Shown: positions 47,202 through 57,681, counted from the first letter of the stretch. The stretch: DNA of 64,000 nucleotides from Marinilabiliales bacterium (GCA_002869385.1 PKTB01000021.1:1-64000), one strand, 5' to 3'. Notes: generated by a model from the letters alone, not told the origin. Made by a program: numbers and translations.

Positions 47202-49189
47202 TAAAATTTAATAACAACAGACCATTGGTATTTACCATAGAAGACAGGTGTAAAACCTGTTATACTTGCATACGCGAATGCCCTGCAAAAGCAATTAGTA
47301 TGCAAAATGGTCAGGCAAATGTTATTACAGAAAGATGCATTGGTTGTGGTAACTGTGTAAAAGTTTGTAAAAGGAATGCTAAAAGTTTCTACAATGAAGA
47401 AGAAGCTGTAATTAACTTATTAAAAAACAACAATAAGGTAATTTCAACTATAGCTCCTGCCTTCCCAGCAGAATTTAAGGAGTTTGATGACTATAAGATT
47501 GTTGTAGGAATGCTCAAAAAACTAGGTTTCGATAAAGTTGTAGAAGTGTCTTTTGGTGCAGATCTTGTTGCTCACAAATATAAAGAAATATTACTTGTAA
47601 ATACTGATAAAAAGTTCATTTCAAGCGATTGCCCTGCAATAGTATCATATATCAGAAAATACTATCCTGACATAACAGACAACCTAGCTCCTATCGTTTC
47701 TCCTGTTATGGCAGTTAACAGAGTTGTAAAAGGATTATATGGTGAAGATCGGAAAGTAGTTTTTATAGGGCCATGCATTGCAAAAAAGAACGAATCTGAC
47801 GAGCCCGACTTTGTCCTTACTTTTAAGGAATTGCGTAATCTATTCGATGAATACAAAATAAATTCTGATGATGTAAACCCACAGGATTTTGATCCACCGC
47901 ACAGTGGACGTGGTGCAGTCTTTCCAATTAGTCGTGGAATAATCAACACAATACAATTAGAAGAAAGTCTTGTAAACGAAAATATTATTGTTGCAGAAGG
48001 CAGAACAAACTTTAAAGAAGCAATAAGTGAATTTAAAAATGGTTTTATTCACGATCAAAATCTTGAGCTTCTATGCTGCGAAGGCTGTATTATGGGCCCT
48101 GGAATGCACACAGAAGGCAAACGCTACGAAAACAGAGCTTATGTAACCCGATATGTTCGTAAAAAACTTGACAATCTTAACCAGAAAGAATGGGAGAATA
48201 ACTTTAATAAATTTAAATCTCTTGACCTTTCTCGTTCATTTCAAAAAGATGATCACAGAGTAGAAGCTCCTGACAAAACTGAGATAGAAGCTCTCTATAA
48301 AAAAATGGGGAAAACCGAACCCGAAGATCGTCTGGATTGTCACGCTTGTGGTTATGAAAGTTGCGAAGAGCATGCAATTGCTGTTCTACGAGGACTTGCT
48401 GAAATAGATATGTGCTTACCATATAGTCTTGAGAAGCTTAAGAATATGGTAGATGAACTTGGTTTAAAAAACACAAAACTAGAATCCGTTCAGCAGGCGC
48501 TTAAACAAAGTGAAAAACTTGCTCACCTTGGTCAGTTAGCAGCAGGAATAGCGCACGAAATCAACAATCCTTTGGGAGTTGTAATTATGTACACAAACAT
48601 TCTCCTAGATGAAACAAATCCCGATAGTGAAAATTTCGACGACCTAAAACTAATAACAGAACAAGCTCATAGATGTAAGAACATTGTTAGTGGATTGCTA
48701 AATTTCGCTCGTAAGAACAAAGTTAGTTTTGCAAATGTCAATATAATAGAGTTTATATCTTCATGTGTTAAAGCAGTTATTATACCGGATAATATTAAAT
48801 TAACTCATAAAAACTATCTTAAGAATTTTAATATTTCAATTGATGAAGAGCAGATGACTCAAGCAATTACTAATATTCTCAAGAATGCAGTAGAATCAAT
48901 GCCTACTGGTGGAGAACTAAAAATTACTCTTGAGAATACTGATAATAATATGACTATAACCATTGAAGATACCGGTACCGGGATTAAAAAAGAACATATG
49001 GATAAACTCTTCACTCCTTTCTTTACAACAAAAGAGTTCGGAAAAGGAACAGGATTGGGATTACCAACTTCATACGGTATCATAAAAATGCATAAAGGTA
49101 AAATCGATGTAAAATCAAATGCAAATGCTAAAGTAGGAAAAACAGGTACAAAATTTATTATTAGTTTACCACAGCTAAATACTAATTAA
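47198..49189 (+). CDS. [FeFe]-hydrogenase-like sensor fused to a histidine kinase (HydS type)
   Basis: A 663-residue protein: two 4Fe-4S sites (C18/21/24/28, C47/50/53/57); a short H-domain with SSDCPAIV (C145), IGPCIAKK (C193) and LLCCEGCIMG (C293, C297), so all four H-cluster ligands are in place but the proton-relay Cys is Asp; an Fe-S domain with C-x2-C-x4-C-x16-C (C381, C384, C389, C406); then a histidine kinase with phosphoacceptor H453 in AAGIAHEINNPLG, NILKNAVESM (N box), EDTGTGIKKEH and GKGTGLGLPTSYG. The layout fits sensory group C [FeFe]-hydrogenases that feed histidine kinases. Two response-regulator genes follow one base and a few bases downstream, as likely partners. Confidence 0.85.
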   Translation: MIKFNNNRPLVFTIEDRCKTCYTCIRECPAKAISMQNGQANVITERCIGCGNCVKVCKRNAKSFYNEEEAVINLLKNNNKVISTIAPAFPAEFKEFDDYKIVVGMLKKLGFDKVVEVSFGADLVAHKYKEILLVNTDKKFISSDCPAIVSYIRKYYPDITDNLAPIVSPVMAVNRVVKGLYGEDRKVVFIGPCIAKKNESDEPDFVLTFKELRNLFDEYKINSDDVNPQDFDPPHSGRGAVFPISRGIINTIQLEESLVNENIIVAEGRTNFKEAISEFKNGFIHDQNLELLCCEGCIMGPGMHTEGKRYENRAYVTRYVRKKLDNLNQKEWENNFNKFKSLDLSRSFQKDDHRVEAPDKTEIEALYKKMGKTEPEDRLDCHACGYESCEEHAIAVLRGLAEIDMCLPYSLEKLKNMVDELGLKNTKLESVQQALKQSEKLAHLGQLAAGIAHEINNPLGVVIMYTNILLDETNPDSENFDDLKLITEQAHRCKNIVSGLLNFARKNKVSFANVNIIEFISSCVKAVIIPDNIKLTHKNYLKNFNISIDEEQMTQAITNILKNAVESMPTGGELKITLENTDNNMTITIEDTGTGIKKEHMDKLFTPFFTTKEFGKGTGLGLPTSYGIIKMHKGKIDVKSNANAKVGKTGTKFIISLPQLNTN

Positions 49190-49190
49190 T

Positions 49191-49571
49191 ATGAATGATG
49201 AGAAAATAATATTGTTAGCAGACGATGATTTTGATTATCTTTTTCAAATGAGATTCAAATTAGAGAATGCTGGTTACAAAGTAATTTCTGCAAGTTCTCA
49301 GAAAGAAGCCGAAGAACTAATAGAAAACTCATATTTTGATGCAGCAATTTTTGATTTGATGATGGAAAACGATGATTCGGGTTTTGTTTTATCATATAAA
49401 ACCAAGAAAAAAAACAATTCAATTCCAGTCATCATTGCTACAGCGGTTACTTCTGAGACAGGAATAAGTTTTGATAAAAACACTGAATGGGTAAAAGCAG
49501 ATGCATTTCTGGAGAAAGGGGTTGAAGTTGAAAAAATTACAGAAATTTTAAATAAATATTTAAATATCTGA
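49191..49571 (+). CDS. Single-domain response regulator (receiver)
   Basis: A 126-residue stand-alone receiver domain. It has the acidic pair in LLADDDFDYL, the phosphoacceptor Asp in FDLMMENDDSG, the Thr/Ser position in VIIATAVTSE and the conserved Lys as EKG near the end. There is no output domain, so it probably relays phosphate or binds a partner, as CheY-like proteins do. It starts one base after the hydrogenase-like sensor kinase and ends two bases before the next regulator gene, which strongly suggests that the kinase is its partner. Confidence 0.85.
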   Translation: MNDEKIILLADDDFDYLFQMRFKLENAGYKVISASSQKEAEELIENSYFDAAIFDLMMENDDSGFVLSYKTKKKNNSIPVIIATAVTSETGISFDKNTEWVKADAFLEKGVEVEKITEILNKYLNI

Positions 49572-49572
49572 C

Positions 49573-50694
49573 ATGATGAATAAACTCTCTATATTAGTTA
49601 TTGATGATTAACCGGGAATTAGATCAGGTGTAAAAAGAATACTTGAGAAATTTGAGGTTGATTATCCATTTATGGATGAAGCTATTAGCTTCGAAGTACA
49701 TGAAGCAGAAACCGGAGAAACTGCTATCGAATTGCTAAATAAGAATTTTTACCATATCATTCTTCTTGATAATAAACTACCCGGAATTCAGGGTGTTGAA
49801 GTGCTTGAATATATAAATTCAAAACAAATAGAATCAAAGGTTGTGATGATTACATCCTATGCATCCCTTGAGCTAGCAGTTAAAGCAACTAAAGAAGGTG
49901 CTACAGATTTTGTTCCTAAACCATTCACACCTCAGGAGCTACGTTCATCAATCGAAAATATTACCAAGCAAATCTTTTTGAAGCAAATGACATCAAAACT
50001 TCAGAAAGAAGGTAAGCATATTCGATTTCAGTTCTTATCTTTGTTATCTCATGAGTTAAAATCACCTGTCAATGCTGTTGAAGGGTACTTAAAAATAATT
50101 AAAGAACAGCAAAATGGTGATAAGGTTACAGACTATATGCCTATGATTGATCGTTCTTTAGAACGCATTCAGGCAATGAGAGACATGATTATGGACTTAT
50201 TGGACTTAACAAAAATAGAATCAGGACAAACCAAAAGAAGTTCCGAAAAAATTGACATTGGTGAAGTGGCTAAAAGCTGCATATCAATTATACAACCTAT
50301 GGCAATTCAAAAAGACATCAACATTTATCTAAACTATAACACAAAGATATTATATCAATTTGATCGGAATGATCTTGAAATAATTCTGAACAATATTCTG
50401 TCGAATGCCGTAAAATATAATGTAGATGGTGGTAGGGTGGATTGTACAATACGTGATTCTGGTTCTTACTCTGAGATAATTATTTCGGATACCGGTATTG
50501 GAATAAGCAAAGAAGATCAAGAGAAGTTATTCGAAGAATTTGTAAGAATCAGAAATCAAAAAACTACAAAAATACCCGGCAGTGGTCTGGGATTATCAAT
50601 CGTAAAAAAGATACTGGCTAACTATAATACTGAGATTAAACTTGAGAGTGAAATTAACAAAGGTACTACCGTAAAAATTAAACTAAAAAATTGA
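49573..50694 (+). pseudogene. Receiver-histidine kinase hybrid, interrupted by one in-frame stop
   Basis: One frame of 374 codons from ATG 49573 (or 49576) broken by TAA 49609-49611 in LVIDD*PGIRSG. Response regulators have VIDDEPGI, so the acidic Glu next to the phosphorylation site is lost (GAA to TAA, one G-to-T). The receiver continues with LLDNKLPGIQGVEVLEY and VPKPFTPQEL; a kinase follows with SLLSHELKSPVNAVEGYL (phosphoacceptor His), NILSNAVKY, SDTGIGISKEDQEKLFEEF and GSGLGLSIVKKIL. It belongs to the redox cluster, following the lone receiver gene and preceding rex by three bases. Confidence 0.85.
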
Positions 50695-50697
50695 ATT

Positions 50698-51333
50698 ATG
50701 TTACCAGAAAAAACCATTGAAAGACTGAGTTTGTACCGTAGAGTACTTCTTAACTATCTAGAACACAAAAATGAGTTTATTTATTCTCATGAACTGGCCA
50801 GTTTACTGCATCTAACACCTGTTCAAGTAAGGCGAGACATTATGCTTATGGGGTATACCGGCACACAACGAAAAGGCTATTCCGTAAAAGAACTTATTGC
50901 AAAAATTGGTTCTATTCTTGACAACGAAGATAAAATACATGCAGTTGTTATTGGTATGGGTCACCTAGGTAAGGCAATTACAAATTATTTCAATTCGAAA
51001 AGAAGTAAAATAGAAATCGTTGCTGCTTTTGAGAATGATAAAGAAAAGGTTGACAGAATACTTGCAGGTATAAAAAGCTATCATATTGAGGACCTTGAAA
51101 CAATACTCAAAAAGACTAATGCATCTATTGCAATTTTAGCACTTTCACCAAAAGGAGCACAAGATGTTGCAGACAGGTTGGTTTTTGCAGGCATTAAAGG
51201 CATTTTGAATTTCACTTCTGTACCATTAAATGTTCCGGAAGACATTGCGCTTGAGAACTATGACATGGTTACTTCTATGGAGAAACTAGCATATTTTGTA
51301 AAGGAAAAAATCAAAAATGAAAATTCACTATAG
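50698..51333 (+). CDS. rex: Redox-sensing transcriptional repressor Rex
   Basis: A 211-residue DNA-binding protein that senses the NADH/NAD+ ratio. The N-terminal winged helix is typical (LPEKTIERLSLYRRVL, ELASLLHLTPVQVRRDI, GYTGTQRKGYSV), followed by a Rossmann fold with GMGHLGKAI and a C-terminal part (NFTSVPLNVPEDIALEN, given as NFTSVPLNVPEDIALE). Rex represses genes for fermentation, respiration and hydrogen metabolism when NADH is low. Its place inside the hydrogenase-like cluster suggests that it regulates the cluster itself, but I cannot see a clear Rex operator before 43206. It overlaps ribF by 17 nt. No lesion is seen. Confidence 0.92.
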   Translation: MLPEKTIERLSLYRRVLLNYLEHKNEFIYSHELASLLHLTPVQVRRDIMLMGYTGTQRKGYSVKELIAKIGSILDNEDKIHAVVIGMGHLGKAITNYFNSKRSKIEIVAAFENDKEKVDRILAGIKSYHIEDLETILKKTNASIAILALSPKGAQDVADRLVFAGIKGILNFTSVPLNVPEDIALENYDMVTSMEKLAYFVKEKIKNENSL

Positions 51334-52207
51334 TTTTGACGACATAGGTGTAATTAAAAATCCTGTTGTTACAACAGGAACTTTTGACGGAGTACATATT
51401 GGCCATGATATCATAATTTCAAGGCTTAATGAACTTGCAGCAGGTATAGATGGTGAGTCGGCATTAATTACTTTTCACCCTCACCCAAGAAAAGTGTTAT
51501 TTCCTGATAAAGCATCAGAATTAAAACTTATAAACACTCAGAATGAAAAGAAACTGATGCTAGCAAAAACTGGTCTTGACCACCTGTTTATTATAAATTT
51601 TACGCTTGAGTTCTCTAAAACATCTTCTCACGATTTTGTTAATAAGATTCTACTCGACAAGCTAAATGCAAAAATCATTGTAGTAGGTTTTAATCATCAT
51701 TTTGGACATAATCGTGAAGGTGATTATGATTATTTATATGAGTTAAGCAAATAGAGAAACTTTCAAGTCTTAGAGATACCTCAACAAGATATTGAAAATG
51801 AAGCTGTAAGTTCTACAAGGATTAGAAAATCGATTGCAGACGGTAATATTATGCGAGCAAATGCATATCTGAATCATCAATATTTTATTATGGGTAAGCT
51901 CGATAATATCATAAAAACAGATAATGAAACCGTTTACCAGATTGAATTGGAAGAAAAAGAAAAACTGATCCCTCCTAATGGTAGATATGCAACTAAGATA
52001 ATGCAGGATAATATCACAAATATTTGTTTCGCTGAAGTTAATAATAGTGAAATCCTGATTTTTATTGACAATATGATAGAAATAGACACTCAGAATAATG
52101 CAATTTTGTATTTTTACAAAAAATTCAGATTGCTGGATTTTGATAATAATGAAACGAATTTTAAAAGAAAAGAAGACAGAGAATTATTGCACGAATTAAT
52201 TTTTTAG
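51317..52207 (+). pseudogene. ribF: RibF-like FAD synthetase / riboflavin kinase, interrupted by one in-frame stop
   Basis: One frame of 297 codons broken by TAG 51752-51754 (ELSK*RNFQVL). The FMN adenylyltransferase domain is clear: VVTTGTFDGVHIGH, LITFHPHPRKVLF, VVGFNHHFGHNREGDYDYL, and after the stop AVSSTRIRKSIADGNI (the SSTxIR motif), so both sides belong to one protein. The riboflavin kinase domain (about 185-296) lacks the usual GxxxGRxIGFPTAN motif and is short, so kinase activity is doubtful. The lost residue is not certain; GAG to TAG or CAG to TAG would do. FAD is needed by the flavin subunits encoded here, which could explain the location. It overlaps rex by 17 nt. Confidence 0.85.
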
Positions 52208-52222
52208 AACAAAAACATAAAT

Positions 52223-53536
52223 ATGAAAATTTAAATTATTGGTACCGGGTATGTAGGTTTAGTTTCAGGAACTTGTTTTGCAGAGATGGGGGTTGTTACA
52301 TCATGTCTGGATATTGATGAAAACAAAATAAACAATCTTAAAAAAGGCATTATTCCAATCTGGGAACCGGGTCTTGAAAATATGGTAAAACGTAATTATG
52401 AAAAAAATAGACTTAGTTTTACTACAGATATTGCCGAAAGCATTGAAAATGCCAGTGCATGTTTTATTGCAGTAGGGACTCCTCCTGATGAAGACGGAAG
52501 TGCTGACTTACAGTATGTTTTATCTGTTGCAAGAGAAATCGGCAGGAACATGCAAAATTATTTAGTGATTATTACTAAAAGTACTGTGCCAATTGGAACT
52601 GCTGAAAAGGTAAGAGCTGTTGTACAAGAAGAACTTTCCAAAAGAAATTCTGACTTAGATTTCGATGTCGCTTCAAATCCTGAATTCCTTAAAGAGGGGG
52701 ATGCTATTGAAGATTGTCTGCATCCTGACAGAATAGTTGTAGGAACAGACAGCGATAAAGCAAAAGAAATTATCGACAGACTTTATAAGCCATTTGTACT
52801 TAATGGTCACCCAATAATATATATGGACATACCTTCAGCTGAAATTACAAAATACACTGCAAATGCTATGCTTGCTACAAAGATTTCATTTATGAATGAC
52901 ATAGCTAATTTTTGTGAAATAGTTGGGGCTGATATTAACTCTGTTCGTAAAGGAATTGGAACAGACAAAAGGATTGGACCTTACTTTATTTATGCTGGTA
53001 CAGGTTATGGTGGTAGTTGTTTCCCAAAAGATGTGAAAGCTATTATTAAAACAGCTGATGAAAATGGCTACTAACTTGAGATTTTAAAATCGGTAGAAAA
53101 TGTTAATGACAGACAAAAAGAAACCCTTTTCCATAAAGCTGTCAAACATTTTGACGGTGACCTTAAAGGAAAGAAATTCGCAATGTGGGGATTATCATTT
53201 AAACCAAATACAGATGATATGCGCGAAGCTCCGGCATTGGTCCTAATTGATAAATTGGTTACGAGAGGTGCTGAAATTTATGCTTATGACCCTGTTGCTA
53301 TGGATGAAGCACAAAGAAGAATTGGTGATAAAATAACTTATGTAGATAATCCTTATGATGCATTGAAAAATGCAGATGCTCTATTTTTAGTGACCGAATG
53401 GAAAGAATTCAGAGTATTAAACTACCCTAATATGGATTCAATGAAGAATAAAGTAATTTTTGATGGTAGGAATATTTACGATCCTGAAGAAGTTCGCGGA
53501 AAAGGATTTAGCTATTATAGTATTGGTCGAAAATAA
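52223..53536 (+). pseudogene. ugd: UDP-glucose 6-dehydrogenase, interrupted by two in-frame stops
   Basis: One frame of 438 codons, the family length, broken by TAA 52232-52234 at codon 4 ([11 protein letters not shown]) and TAA 53072-53074 (ENGY*LEILK). Everything else is canonical: [18 protein letters not shown] (NAD site), [41 protein letters not shown], the catalytic Cys in [14 protein letters not shown], and the C-terminal GLSFKPNTDDMREAP. The enzyme oxidises UDP-glucose to UDP-glucuronate with two NAD+, for surface polysaccharides. The lost residues are plausibly Ser (TCA) and Glu or Ser. Its place between ribF and a redox 2Fe-2S gene may be chance. Confidence 0.93.
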
Positions 53537-53539
53537 TAT

Positions 53540-53788
53540 ATGGAATATAAAGTTGAAATAACAGTATGCCTCGGTTCATCTTGTTTTAGCAGAAAAAACA
53601 GAGATATAGTTTCTGTTTTACAAGAGTTTATTGCAAATAACAAGCTTGATTCAGAGGTCTATCTTAAAGGTGGGCATTGCTTTGGTAAATGTAGCTTAGG
53701 GCCTATAATGATTGTCAACGAAGATATGTACAGCGATATTTCACCATCAAAAGCTGTAGCAATAGTAAAATCATATCTGAATAGTTAG
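53540..53788 (+). CDS. Small 2Fe-2S thioredoxin-like ferredoxin
   Basis: An 82-residue protein with the NuoE-type 2Fe-2S pattern: C10, C15 (CLGSSCF) and C47, C51 (CFGKCSLGP). It lacks the helical N-terminal part of NuoE, so it resembles the free (2Fe-2S) ferredoxins that often accompany hydrogenase-like sensors. It would carry electrons in the cytosol to or from the sensor encoded five bases downstream. Co-directional with its neighbours. No lesion is seen. Confidence 0.85.
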   Translation: MEYKVEITVCLGSSCFSRKNRDIVSVLQEFIANNKLDSEVYLKGGHCFGKCSLGPIMIVNEDMYSDISPSKAVAIVKSYLNS

Positions 53789-53792
53789 AGTT

Positions 53793-55658
53793 ATGCAAAA
53801 TTTACCCTTAATACAAATAGACGAATCAAAATGCACACTATGTTATGCATGTGTAAGATCATGCCCTACAAAAGCAATAACAACACTTTCAAACTCCGAT
53901 AAGATTGTTATCAACCATGACAGATGTATTTCATGTGGTAACTGTTATATTAGCTGTGGACCAAAAGCAATATCATATCAAAAATCTTATGACAAGCTTG
54001 CAAAACATTTAAATTCAAATAAAAAAAGTATTGCTATTGTCGACCCATCAATAGCATCAGAGTTTCCGGATATTCTGGATTACAGAAATTTTGTTGGTAT
54101 GATAAGGGCTCTGGGATTTGACTTTGTTAACGAAATTTCTTTCGGAGCAGACCTGGTAGCGATAAAATACAAGGAATTGCTTGATAATTTTAAAGGTAAA
54201 TATTTTATAACAACATCATGCCCACCGGTTTACGAATATATCGAAAAGTTTCAACCAAATATTATTGATTCATTGGCAGGAATTGACTCTCACATGACTG
54301 CAACAGCAAAAGTCATGCGCGAAATACATGGCAAAACACCTGTAATTGTTGCAATAACTCCTTGTTTGGCTCATAAAAAAGAAATTTTACGAAATAAAGA
54401 CCTTATCAACGAAGTAATCGGATTTGAGGAATTAAGAACAATGTTCAATAATAACAATGTTTATGAAAATTCCGTTGAGTTCTCTGAATTTGATCAACCA
54501 ATTGGATTTAAAGGTTCACTATTCCCGATTAGCGAAGGAATTCTTGATGCTGCAGGAATTGATTGCTCTGTTAGTGATTCAAATATTATCACGCGCGAAG
54601 GTCCAGAGAATTTTAAAAAGAATATTTCAGATTTTGCTATTTGTAATGAAATTAAACAAAATCTCAACCTTTATTTCTGCAATGGTTGTATTATGGGACC
54701 ATGCTCTTCACATCGCTCTAGCTACCTAACAAACAGAAGTTTACAAACAAATTTCTATAAAAAACGAGTAAAACTGATCGATCAAAAAGAATTGCAAAAG
54801 AATATTGACAAATTTATTAATCTTGACTTCTCAAGAAGTTTCATTGTAAACGACCAAAGAATAAGTCCTCCGGCAAAAGACAAAATAGAGAAAGTTCTTA
54901 AGCTGCTTGGCAAAGAGACTCATGACTAAATTGGCTGTAAGAGTTGTGGATACGACAATTGTTACGAATTTGCCACTGATGTAGCAAAAGATCTTGCAAA
55001 ACCTGAAATGTGTGTTAGCTTCACTCTTAATAATCGTCAGGAGTTTATTAATAAACTTACATCAGCAAATCAGAAATTGGCCGAAACGCAGAAAGCACTG
55101 GAAGAATCTGAGGCAAAACTAAAGAAAGATCATGCGAATGTTCAAGAAAGCATTTCACTAATAAAGGCAATACTTGAAAAAATTCCATCCGGGGTTGTTA
55201 TGGTTGATGATAAACTAAGAATTATTCAATCAAATCAACAATTTATAGATATTATCGGCAAAGATGCAATCGAGATTAATGAAATTATTCCGGGTCTGAT
55301 TAACGCTGACATAAAAACTCTTCTTCCACATAATTTCTATAAGCTATTCAGCTTTGTTTTGCAAAAGAACGAAATAGTTGAAAATAAGGATCTTGAATTT
55401 AATAACAAACTGCTTAATATTTCTGTCTTCCCAATAAAGAATGGGAAAATAATTGGTGCTGTGTTTAAGAATCTTTATCAATCTGACATAAGAAAAGAAG
55501 AGGTAATTGCCAGAATTAATGATGTGATTGAAAAAAATCTCGGGATGGTTAAAAAGATTGGTTTCTTATTGGGCGAAGGTGCATCTGAAACAGAAAGAAT
55601 GCTAAATAGTATTATCAGTACTTATGATAATCAGGAGGAGGAGGATACAAAAGACTAA
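53793..55658 (+). pseudogene. Second [FeFe]-hydrogenase-like sensor with Fe-S and PAS domains, interrupted by one in-frame stop
   Basis: One frame of 622 codons broken by TAA 54927-54929 (ETHD*IGCKSC). It has two 4Fe-4S sites (C14/17/20/24, C45/48/51/55) and a short H-domain with TTSCPPVYEY (C143), ITPCLAHKK (C191) and YFCNGCIMG, where the first ligand Cys of loop 3 is Phe295 and C299 is kept. After the stop come the C-x2-C-x4-C-x16-C Fe-S domain (CKSCGYDNC ... C), a coiled coil (ANQKLAETQKALEESEAKLK) and a PAS domain (VVMVDDKLRIIQSNQQF). The last base pair overlaps the phosphatase gene, its likely output. TGC to TTC for Phe295 would also be a G-to-T change. Confidence 0.83.
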
Positions 55659-56842
55659 TGGCCGAAAATCTATATATAGAAATTGAAGCCAAACAGATTA
55701 ATCATAAAAATGAGAAAATCTGTGGTGATGTCTTTCTTAAAAAAAGAATCAAAGAGGACAAAAGAATAATTACTGTTTTAAGTGATGGAATGGGGCATGG
55801 AGTGAAAGCAAATGTGCTTGCTACTCTTACATCTACAATGGCTCTCAATTTTACAGTTGAACATCGCAAACCTGAAAGAATTGCAGAAATTATTATGAAT
55901 ACTCTACCTGTTTGCAGCGAAAGGAAAATTTCATACTCAACTTTTACTGTAATCGACATGGAAATTGACGGGAAGGTAAATATCCTTGAATATGATAATC
56001 CCCCTGCCTTGTTTTTCAGGAAAAATAAGCCATTATCAATTAAAAGAGATATTATTGAGATGAAAAATCCTGACCACAAAGGTAAAAAACTTTGTTATGC
56101 AAGTTTTTATCCTCAGCTAAACGACAGGATTGTATTTTTCTCAGATGGTGTAGCTCAATCAGGAATGGGGACAAAAAAATATCCATTTGGATGGGAAAAC
56201 TCCAATATAGAAGAATATCTAAGCAATTTACTCTCAAAGCAATAAGATATCTCTGCCAATAAGTTAGCTGAAAAGGTTGTCAATAAAGCAATAGCTAACG
56301 ATGCCTACGAAGCAAAAGACGATACAAGTTGTGCATGTGTTTATTTTAGAGAACCGCGTAAACTATTACTTGTAACAGGCCCGCCAATTGAACGTTCTAA
56401 AGACAAAGAAATTGCAGATACAATTATAAATTATAAAGGTAAAAAGATAATTGCAGGAGGTAGTACAACTGACTTAATAGCTCGCGAATTAAATCTAAAA
56501 GTTACTGATAGCCTCGACTTTTTTGATAATGAGCTCCCTCCTATTTCTTATATGGATGGAATCGATTTAGTTACCGAAGGTATTCTTACTCTAAACAAAG
56601 TCTGGAAATTACTAACGAATTTGAGCCCTGATTATTATCCCGATAAGGGGCCTGCTGATCAAATTGTAAAGCTAATTCTTGAAAGCGACCATATAGATAT
56701 AATCGTAGGAACAAAAATAAACGAAGCACACCAAGATCCAAATGTACCAGTCGATTTGGAAATTAGAAGAACCATTGCAAACCGAATTGCTGATGTTCTG
56801 GAAAATAAACTACTTAAGCATATCACTGTAAAGTACATTTAA
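55658..56842 (+). pseudogene. SpoIIE/PP2C-type serine phosphatase, interrupted by one in-frame stop
   Basis: One frame of 395 codons broken by TAA 56243-56245 (LLSKQ*DISANKLAE). The PP2C-like core is clear: VLSDGMGHGVKANVLATLT, STFTVIDMEIDG, EYDNPPALFF, IVFFSDGVAQSG, and after the stop KDDTSCACVYF, so both sides belong to one domain. A C-terminal part of about 160 residues (LLVTGPPIERSKDKEIADTI, then a KGKKIIAGGSTTDLIAREL region) follows. It starts within the stop of the hydrogenase-like sensor gene (TAATG), so the pair is translationally coupled, and fits phosphatase-linked sensory (group C3-type) [FeFe]-hydrogenase systems. Confidence 0.82.
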
Positions 56843-56865
56843 TGAAAAATATTTAAACCTTAAAT

Positions 56866-57681
56866 ATGTTGTTTAATAAAAACTCTAAGTACTTTATATT
56901 ACTATTGTGTATTAGTACTTTTCTAATTATGACTGCTTGTGTTAGAACAAGAATAAATTCTTCTAAAGGTCATTCTAATAATAGAGTTATTAAAACTGGT
57001 GAATATACTGACATCTAAGAAAACAGTAATAATAAAATAGTTTTTAATGGGAATGACAATACGGTAGTTTTTCAATATTTTGATTCTTTTTTCAATTAAA
57101 AAAACAGTAGATCAGTGCTTATTATAGAAGGAAGTGGAAATAAAATTATGATAGACAATTATAAAGTAATTGACAATTCAATAAATAATTGTGACACTAT
57201 AATTCTTAAAGGAGATGACACGTATGCTGACATTCTTAACGCATATTTTGTAGATCAATCTGAAAATAGTTCTGGCACATATAAATACAACATCTCCCAT
57301 TATAGTGAAAAAGCAGAAGTATATGATTCAAGTCAAATCTATAATAAAGTCAATGGTCGATGGATGTATATAAGCGAAGTACACGACTATTATTTAAAAG
57401 AAATTGCTCAAGGTAATACAAAAGCTGCATTTTATATCGGAGAACTAATTAAAGTTGGTATTGGAATTGAGCCTGATTGCAAATTAGCTGAACATTACTT
57501 CCTGATTGCATCAAGAAATGGTTTACCTGATGCAATGTGTGCTCTAGGAGAACTGTATGAAAAAGGATGCAATAATATAAATCAGGATATTGATGAGGCA
57601 ATCAAGTGGTATAAAAAAGCTTCAAAACTTGGGAATTCATATGCAACAGAAAGATTAGAAGTTTTATTGAACATTAGATAA
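56866..57681 (+). pseudogene. SEL1-repeat lipoprotein, interrupted by two in-frame stops
   Basis: One frame of 272 codons from ATG 56866 broken by TAA 57016-57018 (EYTDI*ENSN) and TAA 57097-57099 (FN*KNSRS). It has a lipobox (LIMTACVRT), a repeated pattern of short beta-like segments (NNKIVFNGNDNTVVF, VLIIEGSGNKIMIDN) and C-terminal SEL1-like repeats (GNTKAAFYIGELIKVGI, LAEHYFLIASRNGLPDAMCALGELYEKG, given as two motifs). I see no related protein to decide the lost residues, but the reading frame and the domain pattern run on. Function unknown; it may belong to the redox operon only by position. Confidence 0.65.

Noticed and set aside
51317..51333. FMN riboswitch for ribF
   Set aside because: The gene overlaps rex and has no leader, so there is no space for an aptamer.
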